DNA of 14,564 bases, from the NCBI GenBank assembly GCA_964580525.1, contig CAZOKN010000045.1:1-14564 (forward strand), in the 5' to 3' direction. Shown here piece after piece: positions 7,923 to 14,292 of this stretch. Each line of letters starts with the position of its first letter. Positions within the stretch are counted from its first letter, which is position 1. A program made the position numbers and the translations under genes. This DNA is from CAZOKN01 sp964580525. GTDB lineage: Bacteria > Pseudomonadota > Alphaproteobacteria > Rickettsiales > UBA6187. The notes under the pieces were generated by a model that was given only the letters and a program-made list of their open reading frames with translations, did not search any database and was not told the DNA's origin.

Positions 7923-8381
7923 CTAAGCAGGAAATGCCTCAGTCTGGCGTAAAGCCTCACCTAAAACAATTCCCACAGAAACCGCTACGTTCAAAGAACG
8001 CATATTCTTCGTCATAGGAATTGTAACCTTATTTATGCAATAATTAGCTACATCTTCTGGCACTCCCGCAGTTTCGCGGCCAGCAATTAGAACATCCTTT
8101 TTAGCAAATTTAAATTCGGTATATGAAAGCTTTGCTTTTGATGAAAGCAACACAGGACGGAAATTATTTTGTTCGATAAAATCTTTGAAATCCTGCCATG
8201 ATTTATGGCGCGTATATTTCACATATTCTATGTAGTCCATACCAGAACGGCGCAACTTTCTATCATCAAAAGGAAATCCGCAAGGATCTATAATCTCAAC
8301 ATCCACCCCCAAGCACGCAGCTGTGCGGAGGGTTGTACCCATATTTTGCGCAATATCAGGCTGATAGAGCGCAATTTTCAT
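7923..8381 (-). CDS. trmL: tRNA (cytidine34/uridine34-2'-O)-methyltransferase TrmL
   Basis: A 152-residue SPOUT-class methyltransferase that uses SAM to 2'-O-methylate the wobble base of certain tRNA-Leu species. The trefoil-knot motifs are visible: QNMGTTLRTAACLG (12-25), the LIAGRETAGVP loop (99-108), IPM (121-123) and RSLNVAVSVGIVLGEALRQ (128-146). Length is normal for the family. The ATG overlaps the stop of the protease gene upstream by one base (TAATG), so translation is probably coupled to that gene. There is no separate strong ribosome-binding site. A housekeeping tRNA modifier placed last in an operon with a likely effector is unusual. Confidence 0.93.
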   Translation of the reverse strand: MKIALYQPDIAQNMGTTLRTAACLGVDVEIIDPCGFPFDDRKLRRSGMDYIEYVKYTRHKSWQDFKDFIEQNNFRPVLLSSKAKLSYTEFKFAKKDVLIAGRETAGVPEDVANYCINKVTIPMTKNMRSLNVAVSVGIVLGEALRQTEAFPA

Positions 8382-10018
8382 TATATATTTATACCACTAC
8401 TATTATTATTCTTTCTTTCCTGCATTACTCGCTCTGTAGCAGAAGGCTTAGCCGCAGGTTTTTCAGCATTATATTCCAATCCATCGTATTGATTTCTTAG
8501 TCTTCTAACTGCACTTTCTTCTTTCAGAACAGATTCCTGATTTTCAACAATAGTTTTATTTGCCTTGATCGCCTGTAAAACACCCATACCAACCGCAGCA
8601 GCAGCAGTCAAAATTGACTTCACCATGTGAAATAATCCCATGATCGCTTCCGATGCATCCTTAGCCGCTAAGCCATCTAAAGCTCCTATAAGGCCGGTTC
8701 TTTGCTCAGGCTTCTCACCATCTTGACCCAAAAAGTTAGTAATAGAGTCGAAAACAGCATTAACACCATTAAGATTTTTATCTTTTTTCAGCTCATTATA
8801 AGTATTTTGATATCCACATATCAATCCTCTGGCAATATCCCTAGGTAAGCCTGAATCTTTCAGCTTAGCAAGTTCGCTCTTGATCGTTTCACGCTCTTCC
8901 TTTGTAAAACCTTTAGGAGCTTGATCTTTATCGTTAGAACCTTTTATCGCAAGATTTTTTAAAACATCGCTAACTGTAGGAACGGTAGTAGCTTTTTTGT
9001 TGGTATCCTGATGTTGAGAGGCAACCTCATCATCACCTTCGTGTTGCGACGATCCTGTATTATCAAGCGCAATTGGTGCTGCCGGTGCTCCTGGATTTGA
9101 AGGATTAGACGGTTTATTTGTAGCGCCTTTGCCGCTTCCAGAGCCAGCAGGATTATGAGCTTGACCAGTTTGAGGATTTTTCCTTTTCCACTCTTCTGCG
9201 GATATCTTTTTATCGTTATTAGTAGCTTTTCTTTCGTATTCTTCATTAAGATGAGCTTGTAATTCTTGCCTTAAAGCAGCTACACTTTGGCCTTTTTTCA
9301 AAGGCTGATTTTTCATTATTTGATAGGCGTTATCAGATGTGAACAAGCCACAACTTGAACCATCATTTTGCTGCCTTATGCTTAAATTTTGTACTGAGGC
9401 GGCATTTATATCTATGGTTGGTCTTTCAGTGCCGTCTAAATCACGTCTTCCTTTTGCAATGCCTTGTAAAAATTGATTTGTGTAATCTTGGCCAAAAGAA
9501 TCAGCTAATCTTACTGCGGCAGGTGTGTTTCCTGAATTAAGAATTAAGCCCGCTACATCAACAGTATCCAAGCCAGGAACATCAACCGCCAATATATGTG
9601 CTGCAACATCACCTATTGTCAAATTAAGACTTATTTCTGCAGCAACCCAATGCGTGCCCGCATATGCTCCATATCCACTTTTAGCAACTGCACCGCGCAT
9701 ACTTACGGGATTTAATCCAACATATAGAGATGGAACAGGCTCTATTGGTCTTCCGTTCCTTTGGTTTGTCACCTGCCTTGAGAAATATTGACGAAAAGCC
9801 TGATATGCATTGCCTCCTACAGTTTCAAAATCTGTAGCCTGCATAACAGTAACTGTTCTGGCGTTAGGGTTTTTAGCAATAAGATTTTGATTACTATAAT
9901 CAGTGCTGTCTACTATATTTAAATCACGATCTTTGGCTGCTCGTGAACGCATGAATATCTCAACCTGTTCACCTGATAACCACTCACCATCTCTAGTAAT
10001 ATATATACTCTTAGACAT
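8381..10018 (-). CDS. Putative Ulp1/C48-like (clan CE) cysteine protease, candidate effector
   Basis: A 545-residue protein with the motif order of SUMO/ubiquitin-like-protein proteases: entry motif GEWLSGEQVEIFM (residues 11-23), GTHWVAAEI with the likely catalytic His123, LADSFG with Asp173, and QQNDGSSCG with the oxyanion Gln (216/217) and nucleophile Cys223. The His-Asp distance (50) is longer than usual. After the ~235-residue protease domain come a charged helix region, a Gly/Pro/Asn/Ser linker (about 281-345), a helical region and a hydrophobic segment (about 458-482) that could anchor it in a membrane. The tail is basic (KPSATERVMQERKNNN). Such enzymes normally act on eukaryotic substrates, so a secreted effector role is inferred. 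GGAG, overlapping the upstream gene's stop, is the ribosome-binding site; the end overlaps trmL. Substrate and secretion route are unknown. Confidence 0.8.
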   Translation of the reverse strand: MSKSIYITRDGEWLSGEQVEIFMRSRAAKDRDLNIVDSTDYSNQNLIAKNPNARTVTVMQATDFETVGGNAYQAFRQYFSRQVTNQRNGRPIEPVPSLYVGLNPVSMRGAVAKSGYGAYAGTHWVAAEISLNLTIGDVAAHILAVDVPGLDTVDVAGLILNSGNTPAAVRLADSFGQDYTNQFLQGIAKGRRDLDGTERPTIDINAASVQNLSIRQQNDGSSCGLFTSDNAYQIMKNQPLKKGQSVAALRQELQAHLNEEYERKATNNDKKISAEEWKRKNPQTGQAHNPAGSGSGKGATNKPSNPSNPGAPAAPIALDNTGSSQHEGDDEVASQHQDTNKKATTVPTVSDVLKNLAIKGSNDKDQAPKGFTKEERETIKSELAKLKDSGLPRDIARGLICGYQNTYNELKKDKNLNGVNAVFDSITNFLGQDGEKPEQRTGLIGALDGLAAKDASEAIMGLFHMVKSILTAAAAVGMGVLQAIKANKTIVENQESVLKEESAVRRLRNQYDGLEYNAEKPAAKPSATERVMQERKNNNSSGINI

Positions 10019-10023
10019 TTGGT

Positions 10024-10434
10024 TTACTCCTTATTCTTCAAAAACCGGGTCAAGGTTGCCCCTAACAAACTCGGATTTTTTATTATATTTCCCTGTTCGT
10101 CCGTTTTTGGTATTCCACTTTCATCCCTTGCTGCTGTTCCACCAACCACCAAACCAACTATTTCCTTTAAAAGCGGCGGCTCAACAACGTAAAACTCTGT
10201 ACCATCTTTAGTTTGCCTTGTCAAAGGCTGTCCGTTTTCATTCAAAGCGTGGCTACCAATCAACAAAGACTCAACAAAACCATGCGCTCTTCCTAAAGTC
10301 ATCGCCAACATAGATGCAACATACAGGTCGTTGGGGCTCTTTTTCTCGTTACTTTCCTTCATTTCCGCCAACTTTTCCGAAGTAACTATATCTTCAGAAA
10401 CCACCTTTTCTATCGTTTCATTCATTAAATCCAT
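10024..10434 (-). CDS. Unrecognised 136-residue protein upstream of the Ulp1-like protease
   Basis: I do not recognise this family. The protein has a charged, acidic N-terminal helix-prone stretch (residues 1-33), then a helix YVASMLAMTLGRAHGFVESLLIG (about 38-60), a strand segment GTEFYVVEPPL and a second helix LKEIVGLVVGGTA (about 88-101). No signal peptide is present. GGGGAAAGG lies about 6 nt upstream of the ATG. The gene ends 5 nt before the protease ATG, and its final GAG-TAA forms the protease's Shine-Dalgarno, so the two are translated as a pair. A small gene directly ahead of an effector could encode a chaperone or an inhibitor of it, but this is inference from position only. Confidence 0.8.
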   Translation of the reverse strand: MDLMNETIEKVVSEDIVTSEKLAEMKESNEKKSPNDLYVASMLAMTLGRAHGFVESLLIGSHALNENGQPLTRQTKDGTEFYVVEPPLLKEIVGLVVGGTAARDESGIPKTDEQGNIIKNPSLLGATLTRFLKNKE

Positions 10435-10462
10435 TGAATACCTTTCCCCATAGAAACGCCCA

Positions 10463-10475
10463 ATGTAGCCTACAT
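10463..10475. promoter_or_regulatory. Perfect dyad upstream of the protease operon
   Basis: ATGTAG, one central base, CTACAT: a perfect 6+1+6 palindrome 29 bp upstream of the first ATG of the three-gene set. It is a candidate operator. I found no clearly better-than-chance -35/-10 pair beside it, although A/T-rich -10-like sequences occur at 10485-10500. The rest of the 10435-10681 gap holds the end of the cpaD transcript and nothing else I can name. Confidence 0.3.
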
Positions 10476-10681
10476 ACTACCACTTATATATTAAGCTTTT
10501 TTTACATTATTACAACTAGTGTGAAATTTAAGGTTGGAAAATCATTTATTAACGAAATCAAAGGTAGAGATTTGATAAAAAACAGCAGCGTTCCCAGAAT
10601 TTGAGATTAATAGATGACGTATTTTAAGTAATAGAGACCAGAATTGGCAACAAACTAGCTTATAAAAAGCTTAGAGATAAA

Positions 10682-11158
10682 CTACTTCACATATCTCTTA
10701 TAACCGGCAACGGCACCTTCGCCGCTAGCAAAGCCAGAAACTTTAGGACTTGTAAATTGCGTCAAACCTGGCACCATTTGCACCGAATTTGCAGAAACAG
10801 CACAACCAAAACCACGCGTACTGCAGTTACGAGCAGTTACTCTTTCATACATGAGGGTCACAGAATCAGATCCGTTTGGTGTTTCAGCCATTTTGAACGG
10901 AACCGAACTTTGTTTTAAAGCATGCTGAGCCTCTAAGCATATCATATCAGCATTTATGCAAGAAATTTCAGCATTGGTTGGCTTATCATCAGCTATCCAG
11001 CTTGATATAGAATTTATAGAATCTGAATTTACCAACGCGAATGAAACTTTCTCAGCAGAAGCACTAATCAAAGATTCCGTAGAAACTCTTGCAGGTAACC
11101 GTGAACTGCACGCACTTAACAGCAAAGATACAAATAGCGATACATATATTTTTTTCAT
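10682..11158 (-). CDS. cpaD: Tad pilus assembly lipoprotein, CpaD-like
   Basis: A 158-residue lipoprotein precursor: a basic MKK start, a hydrophobic core, and the lipobox LSAC with Cys17 as the lipidated residue. The C-terminal part FGCAVSANSVQMV followed by a tail with PKVSGFASG resembles the CpaD signature FGCA-x3-N-x3-(M/Q)V. With the preceding secretin gene this supports CpaD, the outer-membrane lipoprotein of the Tad pilus. It is short for the family, which usually has about 200 or more residues. It starts 12 bp after the cpaC stop with an AGGTAAGTT ribosome-binding site, almost the same as that of cpaC, so the two genes form an operon. Further tad genes (cpaA, cpaE, cpaF, tadBC, flp) are not in the window. 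Confidence 0.8.
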   Translation of the reverse strand: MKKIYVSLFVSLLLSACSSRLPARVSTESLISASAEKVSFALVNSDSINSISSWIADDKPTNAEISCINADMICLEAQHALKQSSVPFKMAETPNGSDSVTLMYERVTARNCSTRGFGCAVSANSVQMVPGLTQFTSPKVSGFASGEGAVAGYKRYVK

Positions 11159-11170
11159 AACTTACCTATC

Positions 11171-12484
11171 CTAGTCTGTTAAATAGCCAGCTGAACCTTC
11201 AAGGCCTTTTTTAGGGTCAGGATCAGTGTAGTAACCTGCTTTTCCAAGGAACAACATTTGCAAAATGCTACCCTCTTTATAATTATCTGTAGGCAGCTTC
11301 ACTTCCTCGCCAGAAGCAGGATCAACCAAATAAGGCGTTACAGCTATAACCAATTCGCTTTGATTTCGCTGGAACTTAGCGCTGCGGAATAGCGGGCTCA
11401 AGATAGGAATATCGCCAAGACCTGGAACTTTATGGATATCAGCCTTGCTTTTGTCGTTTATAAGTCCAGCTATCATGAAGCTTTCGCCAGGAGCAAGCTC
11501 AACAACAGTGTTAGCACGTCTCGTAGCTATTGCAGGAATTTTCATTGAAGCAGTATTCACAGCACCATTATCTGATAGCTCAGAAACTTCGGATGCAACA
11601 TCCAGGCGAATACGATCTTCCGACAAAACCAACGGAGTAAAATTTACACCAACGCCAAAGCTTTTATAATCAACAGACATAACATTTCCAGCCTGCGCAA
11701 CAGGAACAGGAAATTCACCACCAGCCAAAAACTTAGCTGACTGACCAGAGATTGCAGTAAGAGTAGGCTCAGCAAGTATTTTCAAAGTTCCATCACGCTC
11801 AAGAGCACCAAACACCGCAGAACCCGCAGAAATTATTCCATGTAAACCAAGTCCTAGTTTCTTCAACTCATCTCTGTCAATTTCTCCAACGCGAACACGC
11901 AACATAACTTGCTGGCCAGTTCTAATTTTCATGAGATTTAAAACTTTTTTGTTTTTGCCAGTAAATTGCTCAGCGATTTTCACAGCTTGAGCAGCAGTTT
12001 CAGCATCAGATGCCGTGCCCGACAATACAACAGTATCGTTTACAGTGCTCACACCGATTTGCTCATTAGGGAAAAATGTTTTGATAGATTTTTTTACAGA
12101 AGTAAGATTTTTTCCTGATATTGCAGTGTTAACACCTTCATCAACAATGCCGGAAAATTTTGCGGACTCACCGCCGACATTAACACGAATTTTTTTGATT
12201 ATTTTTTTTCCTTTTGAAAAGCTAACATTTGTAGCACCCACGCTTTTTCCAACAATGGAAAAACTACTGTTATTGTGCTTTATAACCTTAGCTACAGAAC
12301 GATTTCCAACAACAACGCTATTTGAAGGAGATGGCGTTCTAACATTAATTTCTTCGCCAACACCAACTGTTAGGTTATCAGTTTCAACCGCATATGAATT
12401 AGAGAAAACCAAAGATAATGCTGCTGCCAGAAGGGAAACTTTTAGAGCTGATAAAATACTTTTTTTCATTCCGACACCCACCAT
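11171..12484 (-). CDS. cpaC: Tad pilus secretin CpaC (RcpA)
   Basis: Outer-membrane secretin of the Tad/Flp pilus, 437 residues. A signal peptide occupies residues 1-32 (cut likely after SYA). An N-terminal pilus-assembly domain follows (about 35-105), then a BON-like domain (about 112-186, with NDTVVLSGTASDAETAAQAV). The secretin domain contains ILAEPTLTAISGQSAKFLAGGEFPVP (236-261) and the secretin signature VPGLGDIPILSPLFRSAKF...LVIAVTPYLV (353-387). The segment between the BON-like and secretin parts (about 208-230) is short compared with Caulobacter-type CpaC. The ATG at 12484 has AGGTAAGTT like cpaD; an in-frame ATG at 12469 would give a more usual MKKS start, so the start is open by five residues. 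cpaD follows after 12 bp. Confidence 0.95.
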   Translation of the reverse strand: MVGVGMKKSILSALKVSLLAAALSLVFSNSYAVETDNLTVGVGEEINVRTPSPSNSVVVGNRSVAKVIKHNNSSFSIVGKSVGATNVSFSKGKKIIKKIRVNVGGESAKFSGIVDEGVNTAISGKNLTSVKKSIKTFFPNEQIGVSTVNDTVVLSGTASDAETAAQAVKIAEQFTGKNKKVLNLMKIRTGQQVMLRVRVGEIDRDELKKLGLGLHGIISAGSAVFGALERDGTLKILAEPTLTAISGQSAKFLAGGEFPVPVAQAGNVMSVDYKSFGVGVNFTPLVLSEDRIRLDVASEVSELSDNGAVNTASMKIPAIATRRANTVVELAPGESFMIAGLINDKSKADIHKVPGLGDIPILSPLFRSAKFQRNQSELVIAVTPYLVDPASGEEVKLPTDNYKEGSILQMLFLGKAGYYTDPDPKKGLEGSAGYLTD

Positions 12485-12539
12485 TAAACTTACCTAAAAT
12501 AAACACCGGCTCCTCAATTTCTTAAGAGGGCTCAAATAT

Positions 12540-12569
12540 TTTATATGACATTAGCTTACCTGGCGTCAA
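12540..12569 (-). promoter_or_regulatory. Promoter of cpaC-cpaD
   Basis: On the minus strand: TTGACG (12564-12569, 5 of 6), an 18-bp spacer and TATAAA (12540-12545, 5 of 6). The start site would be near 12533, leaving a leader of about 48 nt before cpaC. It lies just downstream of the ELM1-family stop codon, so the pilus genes appear to be transcribed separately from nadA-rlmE-ELM1. Confidence 0.55.
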
Positions 12570-12587
12570 GCAGTTTGAAGTATATAA

Positions 12588-13550
12588 TCAACAATAAATT
12601 TTTTTGATTATTTGCGCAATGTCATTAGTGTCACATAGTGTTTTATTATTCCACGCAACCCACTCACCTGTCAGCGGTTTTGCGTAACCATTTGTATAAA
12701 GATTTTTATGAAAATTCTGATGTTTTTCAGGAGTAATATCCGCCGGAGCATAAATATATACAGGCTTTCCTGTCGAACAAGCTTCTGAACACATCGAGAT
12801 AGAATCGCCACTAGCGATAATCGCATCGCTAATTCCTAAATATCCGAAGTAAGGATTTTCATCTTTACTATTGAAATCATGAAAATGAAATTTTGCTGTG
12901 ATTTTTTCTTTTAAAATTCTTGTAGCCTCATCACCTGTACGACGACTATTAGTTATTAGAAGAGAACCACCTTTGCTGTTGGCAAATTTTGATGCTTTGT
13001 CAGCCAAATCAAGCGCATGCTCTATTGTGAATGTACCTTTTTTCGTTGTGCCACCTATTAAAAGCGCAATACGCGGTTTAGGTAAATTAGCAAATTTCGC
13101 TTGCCACTTTTCTTTATCGTGGGAAATCTTTTCCATTGTTATGCGATTAGTTGCACCAATTGTATTTATAATTTTTTTATTATTTGAAAAACCGTCATGC
13201 TTTGGCGTTACGATCAAATCAAAATCTCCACTAGGAAAACCTGGCAACATCAGTTGCACTATTTTACTTTTACCGCCTGACATTTTTTTTATATATCTGG
13301 CAATAGGTCCGGTTTTGCGACCTGCAGCGATTATTATATCAGGCCAAGGTGCTTTAATTTCAGAACTATCCGCCAAGTTAACACCGATCAGGCTTGATCC
13401 TCTGAGAAAATTCGGCAATCCTGCTGATTTTGTATAAACGATTTTTTTTGTTTCAAAGGGCAACTCTAAAGCTTCCGCCAAACCAAGAGCTTGGTTAACA
13501 TTGCCCGCTCTATCATCCGCTAAAACCCATATTTTTGGTTGGTTGTCCAT
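12588..13550 (-). CDS. ELM1-family (DUF1022) protein
   Basis: A 320-residue protein of the family named after plant ELM1, a factor that recruits dynamin-like proteins to mitochondria for fission. Bacterial members are mainly alphaproteobacterial and of unknown function; the fold is glycosyltransferase-like. Visible features: IWVLADDRAGNVNQALGLAEAL at the N-terminus, DIIIAAGRKTGPIARYIKK, LLIGGTTKKG, and in the C-terminal half SDAIIASGDSISMCSEACSTGKPVYIYAP, which resembles a nucleotide-sugar binding region. The ATG at 13550 is preferred, since the only upstream in-frame start is a TTG at 13592 inside rlmE. It begins 19 bp after the rlmE stop and is probably cotranscribed with it. Confidence 0.88.
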   Translation of the reverse strand: MDNQPKIWVLADDRAGNVNQALGLAEALELPFETKKIVYTKSAGLPNFLRGSSLIGVNLADSSEIKAPWPDIIIAAGRKTGPIARYIKKMSGGKSKIVQLMLPGFPSGDFDLIVTPKHDGFSNNKKIINTIGATNRITMEKISHDKEKWQAKFANLPKPRIALLIGGTTKKGTFTIEHALDLADKASKFANSKGGSLLITNSRRTGDEATRILKEKITAKFHFHDFNSKDENPYFGYLGISDAIIASGDSISMCSEACSTGKPVYIYAPADITPEKHQNFHKNLYTNGYAKPLTGEWVAWNNKTLCDTNDIAQIIKKIYC

Positions 13551-13569
13551 ATTTCTGCTTACAATTAAA

Positions 13570-14259
13570 CTAGATTTTAAATCCTGTCCCAATCACGTAC
13601 ATTTCAGAAGAATCTTTACGACTAGATTCTGGTTTGAAATGCTTCACCACTTTAAAACATTTTCTTAATTCATCCAGCAATTCTTTTTCTGCACCACCAC
13701 GCAATATTTTTGCCACGAAAGAACCTTCCGCTGCTAAATTTTGTTTGGCAAAATCGAAAGCAAGCTCACAAAGATGCATAATTCTTATATGGTCTGTTGG
13801 AGCATGACCACAGGCCGATGCCGCCATATCGCTCAAAACTATATCAGCTTTTTTTCCATCCATTGCATCTTCAAGAATTTGCGGAGCGTCATCAGCAGTA
13901 AAATCATACTTAATTAAAGTTGCTCCCGCAATTGGCTCCATTTCTAAAAGGTCGATACCAACTACCGTTCCTGTTTTAACAGCGGCAACACAAACTTGCG
14001 TCCAACCTCCAGGAGCTGCACCAAGATCTATAATGTTCTTGCCAGATTTTAATATTTTGAATTTTTCGTCAATTTCAATAAGCTTATAAGCAGCACGTGA
14101 ACGATAGCCCTCTTTTTTAGCCATATGTACATATGGATCATTAAGCTGCCTTTGCAGCCATTTTGTGGATGATGGCTTTCTTTTTTTTGCGGTTTTCACA
14201 TTCACATGCAGCTGCCTGTGACCGTCCTTTATACCGCCTGAATTTTTTTTATTCGCCAT
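13570..14259 (-). CDS. rlmE: 23S rRNA (uridine2552-2'-O)-methyltransferase RlmE
   Basis: FtsJ/RrmJ family, 229 residues: methylates the ribose of U2552 in the A loop of 23S rRNA at a late stage of large-subunit assembly, using SAM. The SAM-binding motif DLGAAPGGWTQ is at 78-88. The catalytic K-D-K-E tetrad is complete: Lys59 (RAAYKL), Asp144 (VLSDMA), Lys184 (FVAKIL) and Glu219 (SSEMYV). A basic N-terminal tail of about 33 residues precedes the core, likely for RNA binding. A TAGGA site lies 6 nt before the ATG. The gene follows nadA by 33 bp and precedes the ELM1-family gene by 19 bp. Confidence 0.96.
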   Translation of the reverse strand: MANKKNSGGIKDGHRQLHVNVKTAKKRKPSSTKWLQRQLNDPYVHMAKKEGYRSRAAYKLIEIDEKFKILKSGKNIIDLGAAPGGWTQVCVAAVKTGTVVGIDLLEMEPIAGATLIKYDFTADDAPQILEDAMDGKKADIVLSDMAASACGHAPTDHIRIMHLCELAFDFAKQNLAAEGSFVAKILRGGAEKELLDELRKCFKVVKHFKPESSRKDSSEMYVIGTGFKI

Positions 14260-14271
14260 ATTTTTCCTAAT

Positions 14272-14290
14272 TAGTGCAAAATTCGCACTA
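14272..14290 (-). other. Small hairpin between nadA and rlmE
   Basis: TAGTGC and GCACTA form a perfect 6-bp stem around a 7-nt loop, 2 nt after the nadA stop codon and 12 nt before the rlmE start. No U-run follows, so it is not a clear terminator. It could trim or stabilise the nadA message in a shared transcript. The minus strand reads TAGTGCGA, also part of the stem of the pepA-holC hairpin. Confidence 0.3.
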
Positions 14291-14292
14291 CC

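Noticed and set aside
8959..9246. A 95-codon frame on the minus strand inside the protease gene
   Set aside because: It is an out-of-frame reading of the low-complexity linker of the 545-residue protein, rich in Lys/Ile/Leu by composition, with no family match.
8381..10434. The gene pair as true cidA-cidB cytoplasmic incompatibility factors
   Set aside because: Only the layout and the protease class are shared; the upstream protein is far smaller than CidA, and no nuclease-like domains are visible.
10640..10681. Hairpin-like AGCTT/AAGCT repeat after cpaD as a terminator
   Set aside because: The stem is only about 5 bp and A/T-rich, built on a self-complementary AAGCTT; too weak to call.
12898..13437. 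A 179-codon frame on the plus strand, opposite the ELM1-family gene
   Set aside because: It is long but antisense to a clear conserved family, lacks a Shine-Dalgarno and has a composition typical of antisense frames.
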